A DNA stretch of 64,000 nt from Archivesica marissinica (taxonomy: Eukaryota; Mollusca; Bivalvia; Venerida; Vesicomyidae), in the NCBI GenBank assembly GCA_014843695.1, contig CM026394.1:43191787-43255786 (forward strand), read 5' to 3'. Positions 45,610 through 58,395 of this stretch are shown here, piece by piece (positions within the stretch are counted from its first letter, which is position 1; every line of letters starts with the position of its first letter). A program made the position numbers and the translations under genes. Below the pieces are notes generated by a model. That model was not told the origin of the DNA, searched no databases, and was given only the letters and a program-made list of their open reading frames with translations.

Positions 45610-46490
45610 AACACAATTCAGGTTATATGACGCAACACAGATCAGGTTATGCAAAACCGAACAGTTCGGGTCATACGACGCTGAACAGCCCAGGTTATAC
45701 AATGCCGAACAGTTTGGGTCATACGACGCTGAACAGCCCAGGTTATACACCGCGGAAAAGTTCGGGTCATACGACGCTGAACAGCCCAGGTTATACAATG
45801 CGGAACAGTTCGGGTCATACGACGCTGAACAGCCCAGGTTATACAATGCCGAACAGTTCGGGTCAGCCCAGGTTATGCAAAACCGAACAGTTCGGGTCAT
45901 ACGACGCTGAACAGCCCAGGTTATGCAAAACCGAACAGTTCGGGTCATACGACGCTGAACAGCCCAGGTTATGCAAAACCGAACAGTTTGGGTCATACGA
46001 CGCTGAACAGCCCAGGTTATACAATGCGGAACAGTTCGGGTCATGCTACGCTGAACAGCCCAGGTTATACAATGCCGAACAGTTCGGGTCATACGACGCT
46101 GAACAGCCCAGGTTATACAACGCAGAAAAGTTTGGGTCATACGACGCAGAACAGCCCAGATTATACGAGGCGGAACAGTTCGGGTCATACGACGCTGAAC
46201 AGCCCAGGTTATACAACGCGGAAAAGTTTGGGTCATACGACGCTGAACAGCCCAGGTTATACAATGCCGAACAGTTTGGGTCATACGACGCTGAACAGCC
46301 CAGGTTATACAATGCCGAACAGTTCGGGTCATGCGACGCTGAACAGCCCAGGTTATACAATGCCGAACAGTTCGGGTCATGCGACGCTGAACAGCCCAGG
46401 TTATACAATGCCGAACAGTTTGGGTCATGCGACGCTGAACAGCCCAGGTTATACAATGCCGAACAGTTCGGGTCATACGACGCTGAACAC
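45610..46490. repeat. 48-bp dimeric minisatellite (about 18 copies)
   Basis: The unit is two related 24-mers, ggttatacaatgccgaacag-ttcg and ggtcatacgacgctgaacag-ccca. They match at about 17 of 24 positions. As 48 is a multiple of 3, all frames are open for about 900 bp. Confidence 0.95.
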
Positions 46491-46584
46491 GACAAATGAA
46501 TTTGGTTTCACATCAAAATATAAGATACGGAACAAAAACTTTCCACCCTGCTGGAAAAAAACGACAAAGTAACAGTACAGCGAA

Positions 46585-46845
46585 ATATACACACTTTACA
46601 ATAAAATATACACGCTGTACAGCAAAATGCACACTTTACAGCAAAACATACACGCTTTACAGCAAACTATACACACTTTACAGCAATCTATACACACTTT
46701 ACAGCAAACTATACACACTTTACAATAAAATATACACACTTTACAGCAAAATATGCAAGCTTTACAGCAAACTATAAACACTTTACAGCAAAATATACAC
46801 GCTTTACAGCAAACTATGCACGCTTTACAATAAAATATACACACT
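46585..46845. repeat. 21-bp tandem repeat (about 12 copies)
   Basis: The unit is tttacagcaaactatacaca plus c, with aaaata and aataaa variants. Confidence 0.93.
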
Positions 46846-46849
46846 TAAG

Positions 46850-47315
46850 TTAAATGGCAACACTTTCATCAATCATAATGTATATCCACCTAGAAGTGAG
46901 GAAGAAACAAGGAAGTAGCTGGAGTCTTGGGAAATTAATATAAAAACTGTGTGCATGATATTAGCATGTTAATAGCATTGAGGATTACTCCACCAGGCCA
47001 ATTTGATGAGAACAAGCGGGGAAACAAATGACATGCATGATATCTATATCATTAACTATATTACGCAGCACTCACAAGCAATTTGACGCTTTTTTTGAGA
47101 ATGCCCACCGAATATTTAGTCATTTTTTTGTGTGGACAATAGTAAATTTTCAATAATTGAAGATCAACAATGTTTGTGGGTGGCACTTGTTTCGGGGGGC
47201 ACACGGTACAACCCCCTATCAACAGAATGCAAGAGTTTTCATGAAAGCCTTGTTGTGGACCGGTTGCGACTATCTTCTATGTACATGTAATTGTTAGTTT
47301 ATACAAATTTATATT
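46850..47315. other. Upstream intron or flank, unique
   Basis: No exon or element is recognised. Confidence 0.4.
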
Positions 47316-47317
47316 AG

Positions 47318-47510
47318 CTTGATTGTGAAACAAGTTCTTACAACTTATATTAATCGCTAACGAGATCTCATTCCTGATGGAATCTATCGCCACGAGGGAG
47401 CGAGAAGAGGCAATGTGGAAATTAAGCGTGGCGGCTCAAGCATGGCACAAACTTGGGGCCTTTCACACCTGAAGCGAACACGCTACAACTGCGCTATCAC
47501 GACTTCCATG
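47318..47510 (-). mobile_element. SINE, 'ggaagtcgtgatagcg' family
   Basis: The minus strand reads ggaagtcgtgatagcgcagt at the head, has cattcctgatggaatctatc on the plus strand, and ends with the shared tail aacttatattaatcgc. Confidence 0.82.
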
Positions 47511-47599
47511 TAATTGTTGATGGCTGCCCAACTGTTGTTTTATATTCAGAAATGTAACTACTACCTCTCGCAGTAAACAATACGAGCATTACCAGTAGC

Positions 47600-48262
47600 C
47601 GGTACCCAGTGGAGGTAGCCAGGAATCAGTGGAGGTAGCCAGGAACCAATGGAAGTAGCCAGGAACCAATGGAGGTAGCCAGGAACCAATGGAAGTAGCC
47701 AGGAACCAGTGGAGGTAGCCAGGAACCAATGGAAGTAGCCAGGAACCAATGGAGGTAGCCAGGAACCAATGGAGGTAGCCAGGAACCAATGGAAGTAGCC
47801 AGGAACCAATGGAAGTAGCCAGGAACCAGTGGAGGTAACCAGGAACCAGTGGATGTAGCCAGGAACCAGTGGAGGTAGCCAGGAACCAATGGAAGTAGCC
47901 AGGAACCAGTGGAGGTAGCCAGGAACCAGTGGAGGTAGCCAGGAACCAATAGAGGTAGCCAGGAACCAATGGAAGTAGCCAGGAACCAATGGAGGTAGCC
48001 AGGAACCAATGGAGGTAGCCAGGAACCAATGGAGGTAGCCAGGAACCAATGGAGGTAGCCAGGAACCAATGGAAGTAGTCAGGAACCAATGGAAGTAGCC
48101 AGGAACCAATGGAAGTAGAATGGAAGTAGCCATTGGTTCCCAATGGAAGTAGCCAGGAACCAATGGAAGTAGCCAGGAACCAATGGAGGTAGCCAGGAAC
48201 CAATGGAAGTAGCCAGGAACCAATGGAAGTAGCCAGGAACAAATGGAAGTAGCCAGGAACCA
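47600..48262. repeat. 21-bp minisatellite array (about 31 copies)
   Basis: The unit is ggaggtagccaggaaccaat, with ggaagta and ccagt variants. A small internal inversion-like segment (ccattggttcccaatgg) is at about 48130-48146. Confidence 0.95.
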
Positions 48263-48677
48263 GTAGTAGAGTGAATCTGGTCGATACCAGTGCCCAAGGT
48301 CATAGACCTTTTCTCAGATCTCAAACTCAAGCTCAAGTGATTTGATTGGTGGATGCCGAGTTTTACTGTCAGCTGAACCAATCAGAAAAAAGGCTCGAGA
48401 CTTTCCGCAGTTCTTTTTTCCTTAAAGATACTGCAGCTGAACACCAGGGCATTTAGTTGTGAAGTTATTTCCTCTATGTCATCAAGTTATACCGGAACAT
48501 GCACTCCATCATCACATTCACGTTTCCTACGTTTCTACTCGACACAAGAGTGTGGTCAAGATTCCCTCATTATTTTCATGCTTCCTATTTCAAACAATTG
48601 TTAGGTATAATCATGAACAACCAAAATGATTCAGGATGTGTCAGGTATTAATTAGAAAGTTTTACAAGATAAATAAC

Positions 48678-48993
48678 AAGAGGGCCATAATGGCCCTGTA
48701 TCGCTCACCTGACTCAATTTTTTAATTTAACCCAGTTTACTCACCATTTTAGCAACTTTGAAAGAGCATTGTACATCGATCATTCCTAGCAAATGTTGCC
48801 AAAATATTGACACTATGGACGTGATTTTAACATTGTAATCCCACACCTACCCCAGTATCATGCCCATTAATGGTGGATATTGACCCAATGGTTACCGAGG
48901 AGAAGACGTTTGAAGATGTTCACGGAAGACGATGTAAGACGGACACATTACGGCAACAATAGCTCACAAGAGCTTTGCTCAGGCGAGCTAAAA
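48678..48993 (+). mobile_element. Interspersed element 'gagggccataatggccct'
   Basis: It runs from acaagagggccataatggcc, ctgtatcgctcacctg to caatagctcacaagagcttt and gctcaggcgagctaaaaa. This start-and-end combination is one I associate with a repeat common in bivalve genomes. A fragment of a similar start is at about 52579. Confidence 0.7.
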
Positions 48994-49231
48994 ATGGTAA
49001 CCGAGGCGTAAATAAACACCCATAGGGAAATGCATATTTGCAAGCCAACCTCCTCTATGCCCCTTTAATCATGCCACAATATTTGGTTAGGGAATAACAG
49101 TAAACGAAAAGGACCAATATACATTTAGGGATAAATCTGATTGTAAAAGGGAGGCAATAGAATAACAAGTAATCTCTCATATTATTGTTCATGAACATGC
49201 ATCGGAATATTCCACGAATGAACAACATATT

Positions 49232-49322
49232 CGCTTTCATCCGCGCCAACAATAGTGATTAATATAAGTTGTTAAAACTTGCCTCGCAATCGTTATATAT
49301 ATATAAATAAAAAGTTTAAACT
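49232..49322 (+). mobile_element. V-domain SINE, 3' fragment
   Basis: It reads gctttcatccgcgccaacaa, then the shared tail gattaatataagttgttaaa and aaataaa. It sits immediately before the 44-bp array. Confidence 0.75.
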
Positions 49323-49334
49323 AATATTCTAAAA

Positions 49335-50545
49335 TGCCAAGACAAATGTTCAACAAGACATCTACAAAGGTGAACCACTGCCAAGACAAATGTTCAACAA
49401 GACATCAACAAAGGTGAACCACTGCCAAGACAAATGTTCAACAAGACATCAACAAAGGTGAACACCTGCCAAGACAAATGTTCAACAAGACATCAACAAA
49501 GGTGAAGCCCTGCCAAGACAAATATTCAACAAGACATCAACAAAGGTTAAACCCTGCCAAGACAAATGTTCAACAAGACATCAACAAAGGTGAAGCCCTG
49601 CCAAGACAAATGTTCAACAAGACATCACCAGCCCTGCCAAGACAAATGTTCAACAAGACATCAACAAAGGTTAAACCCTGCCAAGACAAATGTTCAACAA
49701 GACATCAACAAAGGTGAAGCCCTGCCAAGACAAATGTTCAACAAGACATCAACAAAGGTGAAGCCCTGCCAAGACAAATGTTCAACAAGACATCAACAAA
49801 GGTGAAGCCCTGCCAAGACAACTGTTCAACAAGACATCTACAAAGGTGAAAACCTGCCAAGACAAATGTTCAACAAGACATCAACAAAGGTGAAGCCCTG
49901 CCAAGACAAATATTCAACAAGACATCAACAAAGGTTAAACCCTGCCAAGACAAATATTCAACAAGACATCAACAAAGGTGAAACCCTGCCAAGACAAATG
50001 TTCAACAAGACATCAACAAAGGTGAAGCCCTGCCAAGACAAATGTTCAACAAGACATCAACAAAGGTGAACCACTTCCAAGACAAATGTTCAACAAGACA
50101 TCAACAAAGGTGAACCACTGCCAAGACAAATGTTCAACAAGACATCAACAAAGGTGAAGCCCTGCCAAGACAAATGTTCAACAAGACATCACCAGCCCTG
50201 CCAAGACAAATGTTCAACAAGACATCAACAAAGGTGAAGCCCTGCCAAGACAAATGTTCAACAAGACATCAACAAAGGTGAAGCCCTGCCAAGACAAATG
50301 TTCAACAAGACATCAACAAAGGTGAAGCTCTGCCAAGACAAATGTTCAACAAGAGATCAACAAAGGTGAAGCCCTGCCAAGACAAATGTTCAACAAGACA
50401 TCAACAAAGGTGAAGCCCTGCCAAGACAACTGTTCAACAAGACATCTACAAAGGTGAAGCCCCTGCCAAGACAAATGTTCAACAAGAGATCAACAAAGGT
50501 GAAGCCCTGCCAAGACAACTGTTCAACAAGACATCTATCTACAAT
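49335..50545. repeat. 44-bp minisatellite array (about 27 copies)
   Basis: The unit contains ccaagacaaatgttcaacaa and gacatcaacaaaggtgaagc. Shortened units (gacatcaccagccctgcc) occur at 49.62 and 50.19 kb, which suggests a larger duplication of about 564 bp. Confidence 0.95.
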
Positions 50546-50726
50546 GGTGAAGTTCTGACATTTGATTCTACAGAGGTGAAGCATCAAACAAAGGGTGTTT
50601 ATGTTTTCCTCCATGTTATGACATCTTGCCCATTCAAAACAGAATTTACTTTCTTCCATCATCTATACTAGCTTATCTTAAAAGATCCACTTTTAGCAAG
50701 TTGTAAATTTCACCTGCAAACGAATT

Positions 50727-50840
50727 ACCATAAACCAAATTACTTTAAACCAAAGTACTGTAAGCCGAAGTACTGTAAACCGAATTACTGTAAACCAAAT
50801 TACTGTAAACCAAATTACTGTAAACCGAATTCTGTAAACC
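50727..50840. repeat. 15-bp tandem repeat
   Basis: The unit is ccaaattactgtaaa, about 7 imperfect copies. Confidence 0.85.
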
Positions 50841-51331
50841 GGTAGTTGTTTAATATACTTGTATTAATTTAGTATACTCAGTGAGTAAGATTCACTATAT
50901 CTAGTACTAGGACGGAACATATACCAGTGTTTACTGTTTCATGCACACATAAAATAGGGGTCGGTCAATAGGGTCGGTCGATGGGGAAATTTTTGTTGTT
51001 GATCTTTTTAAACCATTCTCCTAGGCACAGAATGTGAAATTTTTAAATTCATAAAAACAAATCAGGGTCGGGGAGTTGGAGGGGGGGGGGGTAGAGGTAA
51101 AAAAAACAAAACATGTTGGTCGAGAAACACAGGGTTTTTTTATTGGCCGTTTATTCCATAAACATATCAAAGTCATACTAAATATTCTATAGTACGCTTG
51201 CCCACGTGGTTCCCCGGCAAGCAAGGGTAAATAAGCTCAATCATCATCATTATCATCATCATATTCTATTTCTCAAAGTAACTTATAACTATGTATTGTT
51301 TTCCATGTAAATAAAATGTGTAAAATAAGTA

Positions 51332-51487
51332 CAAACTTTATTTATTTCACAACGATTGCGAAACAAAGTATAAACTTTATTTTACAATGATTGCGAAACA
51401 AGCTTTAACGCCTTATATTAATCACTCTCGTTGGCGCGGATGACAGCATATGTGTGGTCATTAGTGTTGGAGGAAACCGGAGTACCC
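51332..51487 (-). mobile_element. V-domain SINE, 5'-truncated, with duplicated tail
   Basis: The tail motif (aactttatttattt ... gattgcgaaacaa) occurs twice, at 51335 and 51370. It is followed by tcactctcgttggcgcggat and ggaggaaaccggagtaccc, the V-domain boundary. Confidence 0.78.
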
Positions 51488-51489
51488 AA

Positions 51490-52785
51490 TGTGTATGAGT
51501 AAATGACTTGTTCTGCTCTCCAGTATTGGAGGTAATGAAGGTATATATGTTCACAATTATTGTCATATACACCAAGTGTTGTTACCATGGAATTGTGCCT
51601 GTACTGTCAAACTTCCGGAGTAAACTCGGGAATCCAAAGCAATGTTTCATTAAAATTGCTGCTATAAAAGAATGGAACACATGCAAACATATGAACGACT
51701 TCACTTCTGACCTCGATCTGAATGGCAGGTTTGAGATACTTAATTCTTTGCATGCTGGGTAAAATAAAGGCTATAAATAGTTCCAATAATTATAGCAGAC
51801 GACAATTCATTAATGTGTTTTTCTTATTTGTAGCTGAAAACTGGGAATATTTCATGGAATTTGAATAGAATCGAGTCGTAACGACACTATCCTAATGGAA
51901 TTCCACGACATATTTGACTTGTTATTTTCACCGCTAGAATGCAGAGTTAAAATTTGCTCATCATAATTTCTATGCGACCACTTCAATAAGATGAAAATAA
52001 AATAGCAACGAACGATACCAGCTATGTAGCATCCTGACCATTACAAAACCTTGATAATAAAAATAGAAAACTGATCATAAACCATCCCATAAAACACTTA
52101 TATTCAATCCCACAAAGGCAACCACAAAACATTTCATTTCTCATATCGATCAAGGCATCTACATCCTCCATAATGTAACAGAAATGAATCTTTTGAACAG
52201 TCTTTATGGGTCATTTGTAATTTATTTATTTACAAATTGAACACAAGATTCAACAGAAGACTGAAAACAATGATTGACTTTAATGGTCGATTTATTGTGC
52301 CATGATAAATTCTTAATGACATAGAAGCTGGTATGAAAGTTGGCAAAGAATGTTAACAGGTTAATAAAGCAAGTTAGCCATGTAAACCTTGTCATTAACT
52401 TTACTGCTGTTGGCCAGGCATCAAAGACAAGGTGGGCTGGGATGACACTGTGATTATTTTAGAATAGTAGTTATATAATGTGTTAACTGTCAGTTTGTAC
52501 CATCTTAACTTTACTAGTATATCTAATAGTAGATTTAATTACCTGTCATGAAACAGAAATTGAATGTCATAGAGTAGATGACAAGAGGGCTCGATTGATT
52601 ACCTCACCATCTCTAACCATAACCCACCAATTTATACGGGAAGGGCCGTAACTAATGTTGCTAGAACTTGTGGACTGACCCGTTTGCCTGTCATTAATGT
52701 GTGTTTTGTATTCACATGTATAAAATATTATGTAAAAAGAATCCAGCAATAAAATATGATTAAACTAAACTTCTATACAATTTTT
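51490..52785. other. Upstream intron or flank, mostly unique
   Basis: It holds only the short repeat fragment near 52579. The part at 52200-52480 is non-repetitive with balanced composition. No exon is recognised. Confidence 0.4.
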
Positions 52786-52789
52786 TGTG

Positions 52790-52945
52790 GAAGTCGTGAT
52801 AGCGCAGTGGATGCGCGTTCGCTTCAGGTGCGAAAGGTCCCTTGTGGCGATGGATTCCATCAGGAATGAGGTCTCGAGAGTGATTAATATAAGTTGTAAT
52901 AACTTGTTTCGCAATCGAGCTAAAATAAATTTGTATATACAATTT
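52790..52945 (+). mobile_element. SINE, 'ggaagtcgtgatagcg' family, internally deleted
   Basis: The head ggaagtcgtgatagcgcagt runs to gtgcgaaaggtccc, then jumps to ttgtggcgatggattccatc and the standard tail. About 80 bases of the middle are missing. Confidence 0.85.
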
Positions 52946-53389
52946 TTTAAATTTTGGACCCCATGTACTGCTAAGATCACAGTGGCATTTTGGAATCCGG
53001 CTTACAGTTATGAAGACTACATAGTTCTAACAGACAAGAACCAATGGTCTACATAGTATAATTATGTAATCCAGTTACATATATATTGCTGTGTTTTTCT
53101 TATTTTTAGTTGAAAACCTTTGAAATATGCCGTGGAATTTCATTAGAATAGTGTCGCTGTAACATGAATCTGTAATGACATATTTGACTGTTATTTTCAC
53201 CGCTATATAACACGCAAAAGAGTTAATCCAACAATGTTTTTACACATTAACAGATACGTCAAAGTTATATTAATTAATGAATTAATGTTCACCAAGTTCC
53301 GAAACACAAAGTATAGTCTTGAAATGTTTAATTAAACAAAGGTTTCTTATTAATTTCGAAAATTAAAAAAAAAATATTTACGTTTTTTT

Positions 53390-53600
53390 AACATCGCTAC
53401 CGGCTGGTTGCCCATTTGAGCGATAGACAGTTTACATACAACACCTTCATGGACAGGCTCCAGCGGTTAACCAGTACTTGGTGCACCAACCTCCGTAAGA
53501 AACTACCAACTTTTTCACATAAAGAGAAAGGACTGAGCGGGGCTCGAACTTGTGACGAAGTCGTGTCGGTGATGGCCACAGGAAGTTTTGGCTCCAGTCC
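53390..53600 (-). mobile_element. SINE, 'ctccagcggttaaccagtac' family, diverged
   Basis: It contains ctccagcggttaaccagtac and caccaacctccgtaagaaac, plus gagcggggctcgaac, a reversed B-box-like tRNA part. Better copies are at 60.7-61.3 kb. Confidence 0.75.
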
Positions 53601-54027
53601 TGTATGGTCCTTGGATAGAATCAGTAGTACTTTCTTCTTACAATGAACATTTTAAGCCGAGGAGGGGGGGGGATTCCGAGCACAAGAATATATGTCTTGG
53701 AGTGATTCTAGTTTTGAAGGGATGCGGTTTCGAAGGGATCACTTCACTGGGAGCAATGTTTTGAATTAAGCCATAACCTAATAGTTGCTACCTTTGCCAA
53801 GCTATCATTTCCCTTTTTTCTATCTCCCTAGCTCGTAAAATAATTGACCAATAAGTTGAGAACAGCCTTGCATTTCTGTTCTGAGATAATGGTGTCTTGG
53901 AATGATTTCGCTCAATTAACTCACTACTGTTTGCTTCGATAATGGAAACTAGAGTGAGTGGGGAGAGGTAAATATATTTCTGCAACCATAAAGACTGCAA
54001 GCTAAGCATTCATTCATACACATACAT

Positions 54028-54215
54028 TTGGAAGTCGTAGCTCGTTCACTTCAGAGTTTGTGCCCAGCTGTAGCCTTTAATGATTCGTATCCTTAGGCAA
54101 GCAAGACACTTGAAATTCCAAATTGTCTCCTCTCGCTCATGGCGATCAAGTCCATCAGGAATCTTAATGTTGCACAAACTTGTTTCGCAATTGCGCTAAA
54201 TAAATGTGTATAAAA
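54028..54215 (+). mobile_element. SINE, 'ggaagtcgtgatagcg' family, diverged
   Basis: It runs from tggaagtcgtagctcgttca through ccttaggcaagcaagacact and catcaggaatctt to cacaaacttgtttcgcaatt. The 32-bp array begins right after its tail. Confidence 0.75.
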
Positions 54216-54221
54216 CTAATA

Positions 54222-55700
54222 TTGGCCCAGATATTTGAGGGCCCTAAGGAAGACTGGCCCAGATATTTGAGGGCTCTAAGGAAGATTGCCCAGATATTTG
54301 AGGGCCCTAAGGAAGATTGCCCAGATATTTGAGGGCCCTAAGGAAGATTGGCCCAGATATTTGAGGGCCCTAAAGAAGATTGGCCCAGATATTTGAGGGC
54401 CCTAAGGAAGATTGGCCCAGATATTTGAGGGCACTAAGGAAGATTGGCCCAGATATTTGAGGGCACTAAGGAAGATTGGCCCAGATATTTGAGGGCCCTA
54501 AGGAACATTGGCCCAGATATTTGAGGGTCCTAAGGAAGATTGGCCCAGATATTTGAGGGCCCTAAGGAAGATTGGCCCAGATATTTGAGGGCTCTAAGGA
54601 AGATTGGCCCAGATATTTGAGGGTCCTAAGGAAGGTTTGCCCAGATATTTGAGGGCCCTAAGGAAGATTGCCCAGATATTTGAGGGCCCTAAGGAAGATT
54701 GCCCAGATATTTGAGGGCCCTAAGGAAGATTGCCCAGATATTTGAGGGCCCTAAGAAAGATTGCCTAGATATTTGAGGGCCCTAAGGAAGATTGCCCAGA
54801 TATTTGAGGGCCCTAAGGAAGATTGGCCCAGATATTTGAGGGTCCTAAGGAAGATTGGCCCAGATATTTGAGGGCCCTAAAGAAGATTGGCCCAGATATT
54901 TGAGGGCACTAAGGAAGATTGGCCCAGATATTTGAGGGCCCTAAGAAAGATTGCCTAGATATTTGAGGGCCCTAAGGAAGATTGCCCAGATATTTGAGGG
55001 CCCTAAGGAAGATTGGCCCAGATATTTGAGGGTCCTAAGGAAGATTGGCCCAGATATTTGAGGGGCCTAAGGAAGATTGGCCAGATATTTGAGGGCCCTA
55101 AGGAAGATTGCCCAGATATTTGAGGGCCCTAAGGAAGATTGGCCCAGATATTTGAGGGCCCTAAGGAATTTTGCCCAGATATTTGAGAGCCCTAAGGAAG
55201 ATTGCCCAGATATTTGAGGGCCCTAAGGAAGATTGCCCAGATATTTGAGGGCCCTAAGGAAGATTGGCCCAGATATTTGAGGGTCCTAAGGAAGATTGGC
55301 CCAGATATTTGAGGGCCCTAAAGAAGATTGGCCCAGATATTTGAGGGCACTAAGGAAGATTGGCCCAGATATTTGAGGGCCCTAAGAAAGATTGCCTAGA
55401 TATTTGAGGGCCCTAAGGAAGATTGCCCAGATATTTGAGGGCCCTAAGGAAGATTGGCCCAGATATTTGAGGGTCCTAAGGAAGATTGGCCCAGATATTT
55501 GAGGGGCCTAAGGAAGATTGGCCAGATATTTGAGGGCCCTAAGGAAGATTGCCCAGATATTTGAGGGCCCTAAGGAAGATTGGCCCAGATATTTGAGGGC
55601 CCTAAGGAATTTTGCCCAGATATTTGAGAGCCCTAAGGAAGATTGCCCAGATATTTGAGGGTCATAAGGAAGATTGGCCAAATATTTGAGGGCCCTAAGG
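54222..55700. repeat. 31-32-bp minisatellite array (about 47 copies)
   Basis: The unit contains gcccagatatttgagggccc and taaggaagattg. A 441-bp higher-order unit repeats, marked by ctaagaaagattgcctagat at 54.94 and 55.38 kb and by ggaattttgcccagatat at 55.165 and 55.606 kb. Confidence 0.95.
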
Positions 55701-55704
55701 AAGA

Positions 55705-57000
55705 TTAGTTTAGAACTAATTAGGTCACTCTCTATGTATAGAGAAATCTATCTAGATTGCCACAGAAAATAAAAAAATCCAAATATGCCAAAAATGCAAT
55801 AAAAAGTGGAGTAGGTATGTCCAACATATAATCTAGACCAGCGGTCATAAATCTCACCTCGAGATCATATCTTTTTAATGTCAATTTGACATTTCGTCTC
55901 TGTGAATAGCAATATTATACTCAATTTGGTAACAGTTAAAAGAAATTTGAACGTTGTAAATAAAGCGTATATCAAAATGAGTTGGAGTGCACCATCAACT
56001 TTCTAGGACTCAAACTTTCACCCCTCCAGCAGCACTGTATTTTTGGTGCTCAATTTATTAGTCGGGTTTACAAATTCAAACAGGCTAGCTATGCCCCTCC
56101 CTGATAACCAATATCCAGAATTTGAATAAAGCATCTGTTTACTCTTTCCAGTCTATGCACCAAAAGTTGAAAGCTGCAGGCCATCAACAACATTAACAAA
56201 ACATCTGCTTCCCATTGCCAACTCTGCTTATAGTTAACCCAGGGTCAAATCTTTAGGGGTTTCAACTTGAAGGCATTACAAATATAACAGTTTTATAACA
56301 GGAAAGGAAGATTCTTGAAGAGGATGGAAATGAAACAAACTTTTATTAAAGTCGGATAGTTTAGGGTCAAACAGACACTGTATTCATAGCCGCCATAAAA
56401 ATATAATATGCCCAATCAGATACCACTGCCACCCTCCTGACTCCCTACAAGAGCCTCATGTTACTCATAAATACATCAAAATTAACATCACTATCTTACA
56501 GACAACAACCACTCTTATGTTTATTTATGGGGGAAGGGGGGCTTTGCTTAAAGTGTTCACCAATGGCGTAGGTCATATGACGACTCAGTGACGTATTTTG
56601 GACATGGACGGACACTTGGGTAGAACCACCGACCTTTCACAAGCCAGCTGAGATAGCTTCTTGACATGAACAATTCTACACTCCCTCAAACCTACAGCAG
56701 CGAGGGACATGTTATTTGAAGCAACTCAGCCACAGAGGCCTCTCTTATACTTGTACAAATCTCAAGGGTTCAGCCTCTGAAATAAACCCGACCGACCCAT
56801 TTATCCCCCCCCCCGACCGTGATTTGTTTTTCACATTTTTCTGTGCCCAATAGTACGGTAAAAACAACAAAAATTCACCACCAACCAACCCTATCTTTTT
56901 TTTGCATGAACCGGTAAACACGAACCGGTAAACACAAGTTTTTTGGCCTAATCTATTTAATCATTAGCCTGGTTAGCCAGCAATTTTGACCAAACAGCAT
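55705..57000. other. Upstream intron or flank
   Basis: It holds unique sequence, a possible diverged tRNA-related repeat at about 56570-56700 (gaaccaccgacctttcacaa), and a G-family repeat at 56776-56925 related to 38.3 and 50.94 kb. No exon is recognised. Confidence 0.4.
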
Positions 57001-57009
57001 GATACCACA

Positions 57010-58085
57010 CCTTGGAAAATTACTGGTACAGTAATACTGGTACAGATAATTACTGGTACAGTAATACTGGTACAGTAATACTGGTACAGATAATTACTGG
57101 TACAGTAATACTGGTACAGATAATTACTGGTACAGTAATACTGGTACAGATAATTACTGGTACAGTAATACTGGTACAGATAATTACTGGTACAGTAATA
57201 CTGGTACAGATAATTACTGGTACAGATAATTACTGGTACAGTAATACTGGTACAGATAATTACTGGTAATACTGGTACAGATAATTACTGGTACAGTAAT
57301 ACTGGTACAGATAATTACTGGTACAGTAATACTGGTACAGATCATTACTGGTACAGATAATTACTGGTACAGATAATTACTGGTAATACTGGTACAGATA
57401 ATTACTGGTACAGTAATACTACTGGTACAGATAATTACTGGTACAGTAATACTACTGGTACAGATAATTACTGGTACAGTAATACTACTGGTACAGATAA
57501 TTACTGGTACAGTAATACTGGTACAGATAATTACTGGTACAGTAATACTGGTACAGATAATTACTGGTACAGTAATACTGGTACAGATAATTACTGGTAC
57601 AGTAATACTGGTACAGATAATTACTGGTACAGTAATACTGGTACAGATAATTACTGGTACAGTAATACTGGTACAGATAATTACTGGTACAGTAATACTG
57701 GTACAGATAATTACTGGTACAGTAATACTGGTACAGATAATTACTGGTACAGTAATACTGGTACAGATAATTACTGGTACAGTAATACTGGTACAGATAA
57801 TTACTGGTACAGTAATACTGGTACAGATAATTACTGGTACAGTAATACTGGTACAGATAATTACTGGTACAGTAATACTGGTACAGATAATTACTGGTAC
57901 AGTAATACTACTGGTACAGATAATTACTGGTACAGAAAATTACTGGTACAGTAATACTGGTACAGATAATTACTGGTACAGTAATACTGGTACAGATAAT
58001 TACTGGTAATACTGGTACAGATAATTACTGGTACAGTAATACTGGTACAGATAATTACTGGTACAGAAAATTACTGGTACAGTAA
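57010..58085. repeat. 30-bp minisatellite array (about 36 copies)
   Basis: The unit is ataattactggtacag plus taatactggtacag, two related halves of 16 and 14 bases. It has occasional half-unit losses and an added act. The middle (57.5-57.9 kb) is almost perfectly uniform. Confidence 0.95.
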
Positions 58086-58395
58086 AACTCTACACCTTGG
58101 ACACCCCAAGTGAACCACATAAATCTACGCCGCTGAATATTCTTCTTCCTTTCTTCCCAGGAGCTACAAATGATTATGTGCAAAAAGAAACAGCTGTTGT
58201 ACTGACCAGCATTTAGATCCATCATCATATCACTAACAAGCATTTATAGATTTGTATTAATTAATATTCATATGCCTTTATTCAAACACTAAATTGATTA
58301 TTTTTAAAAAGAAGACAAAAAGAAGATAAAATAGAAGATAAAACAGAAGATACAACTTCTGCACTGTATAACAGCTGTCTAGTCCAGATAAAACC

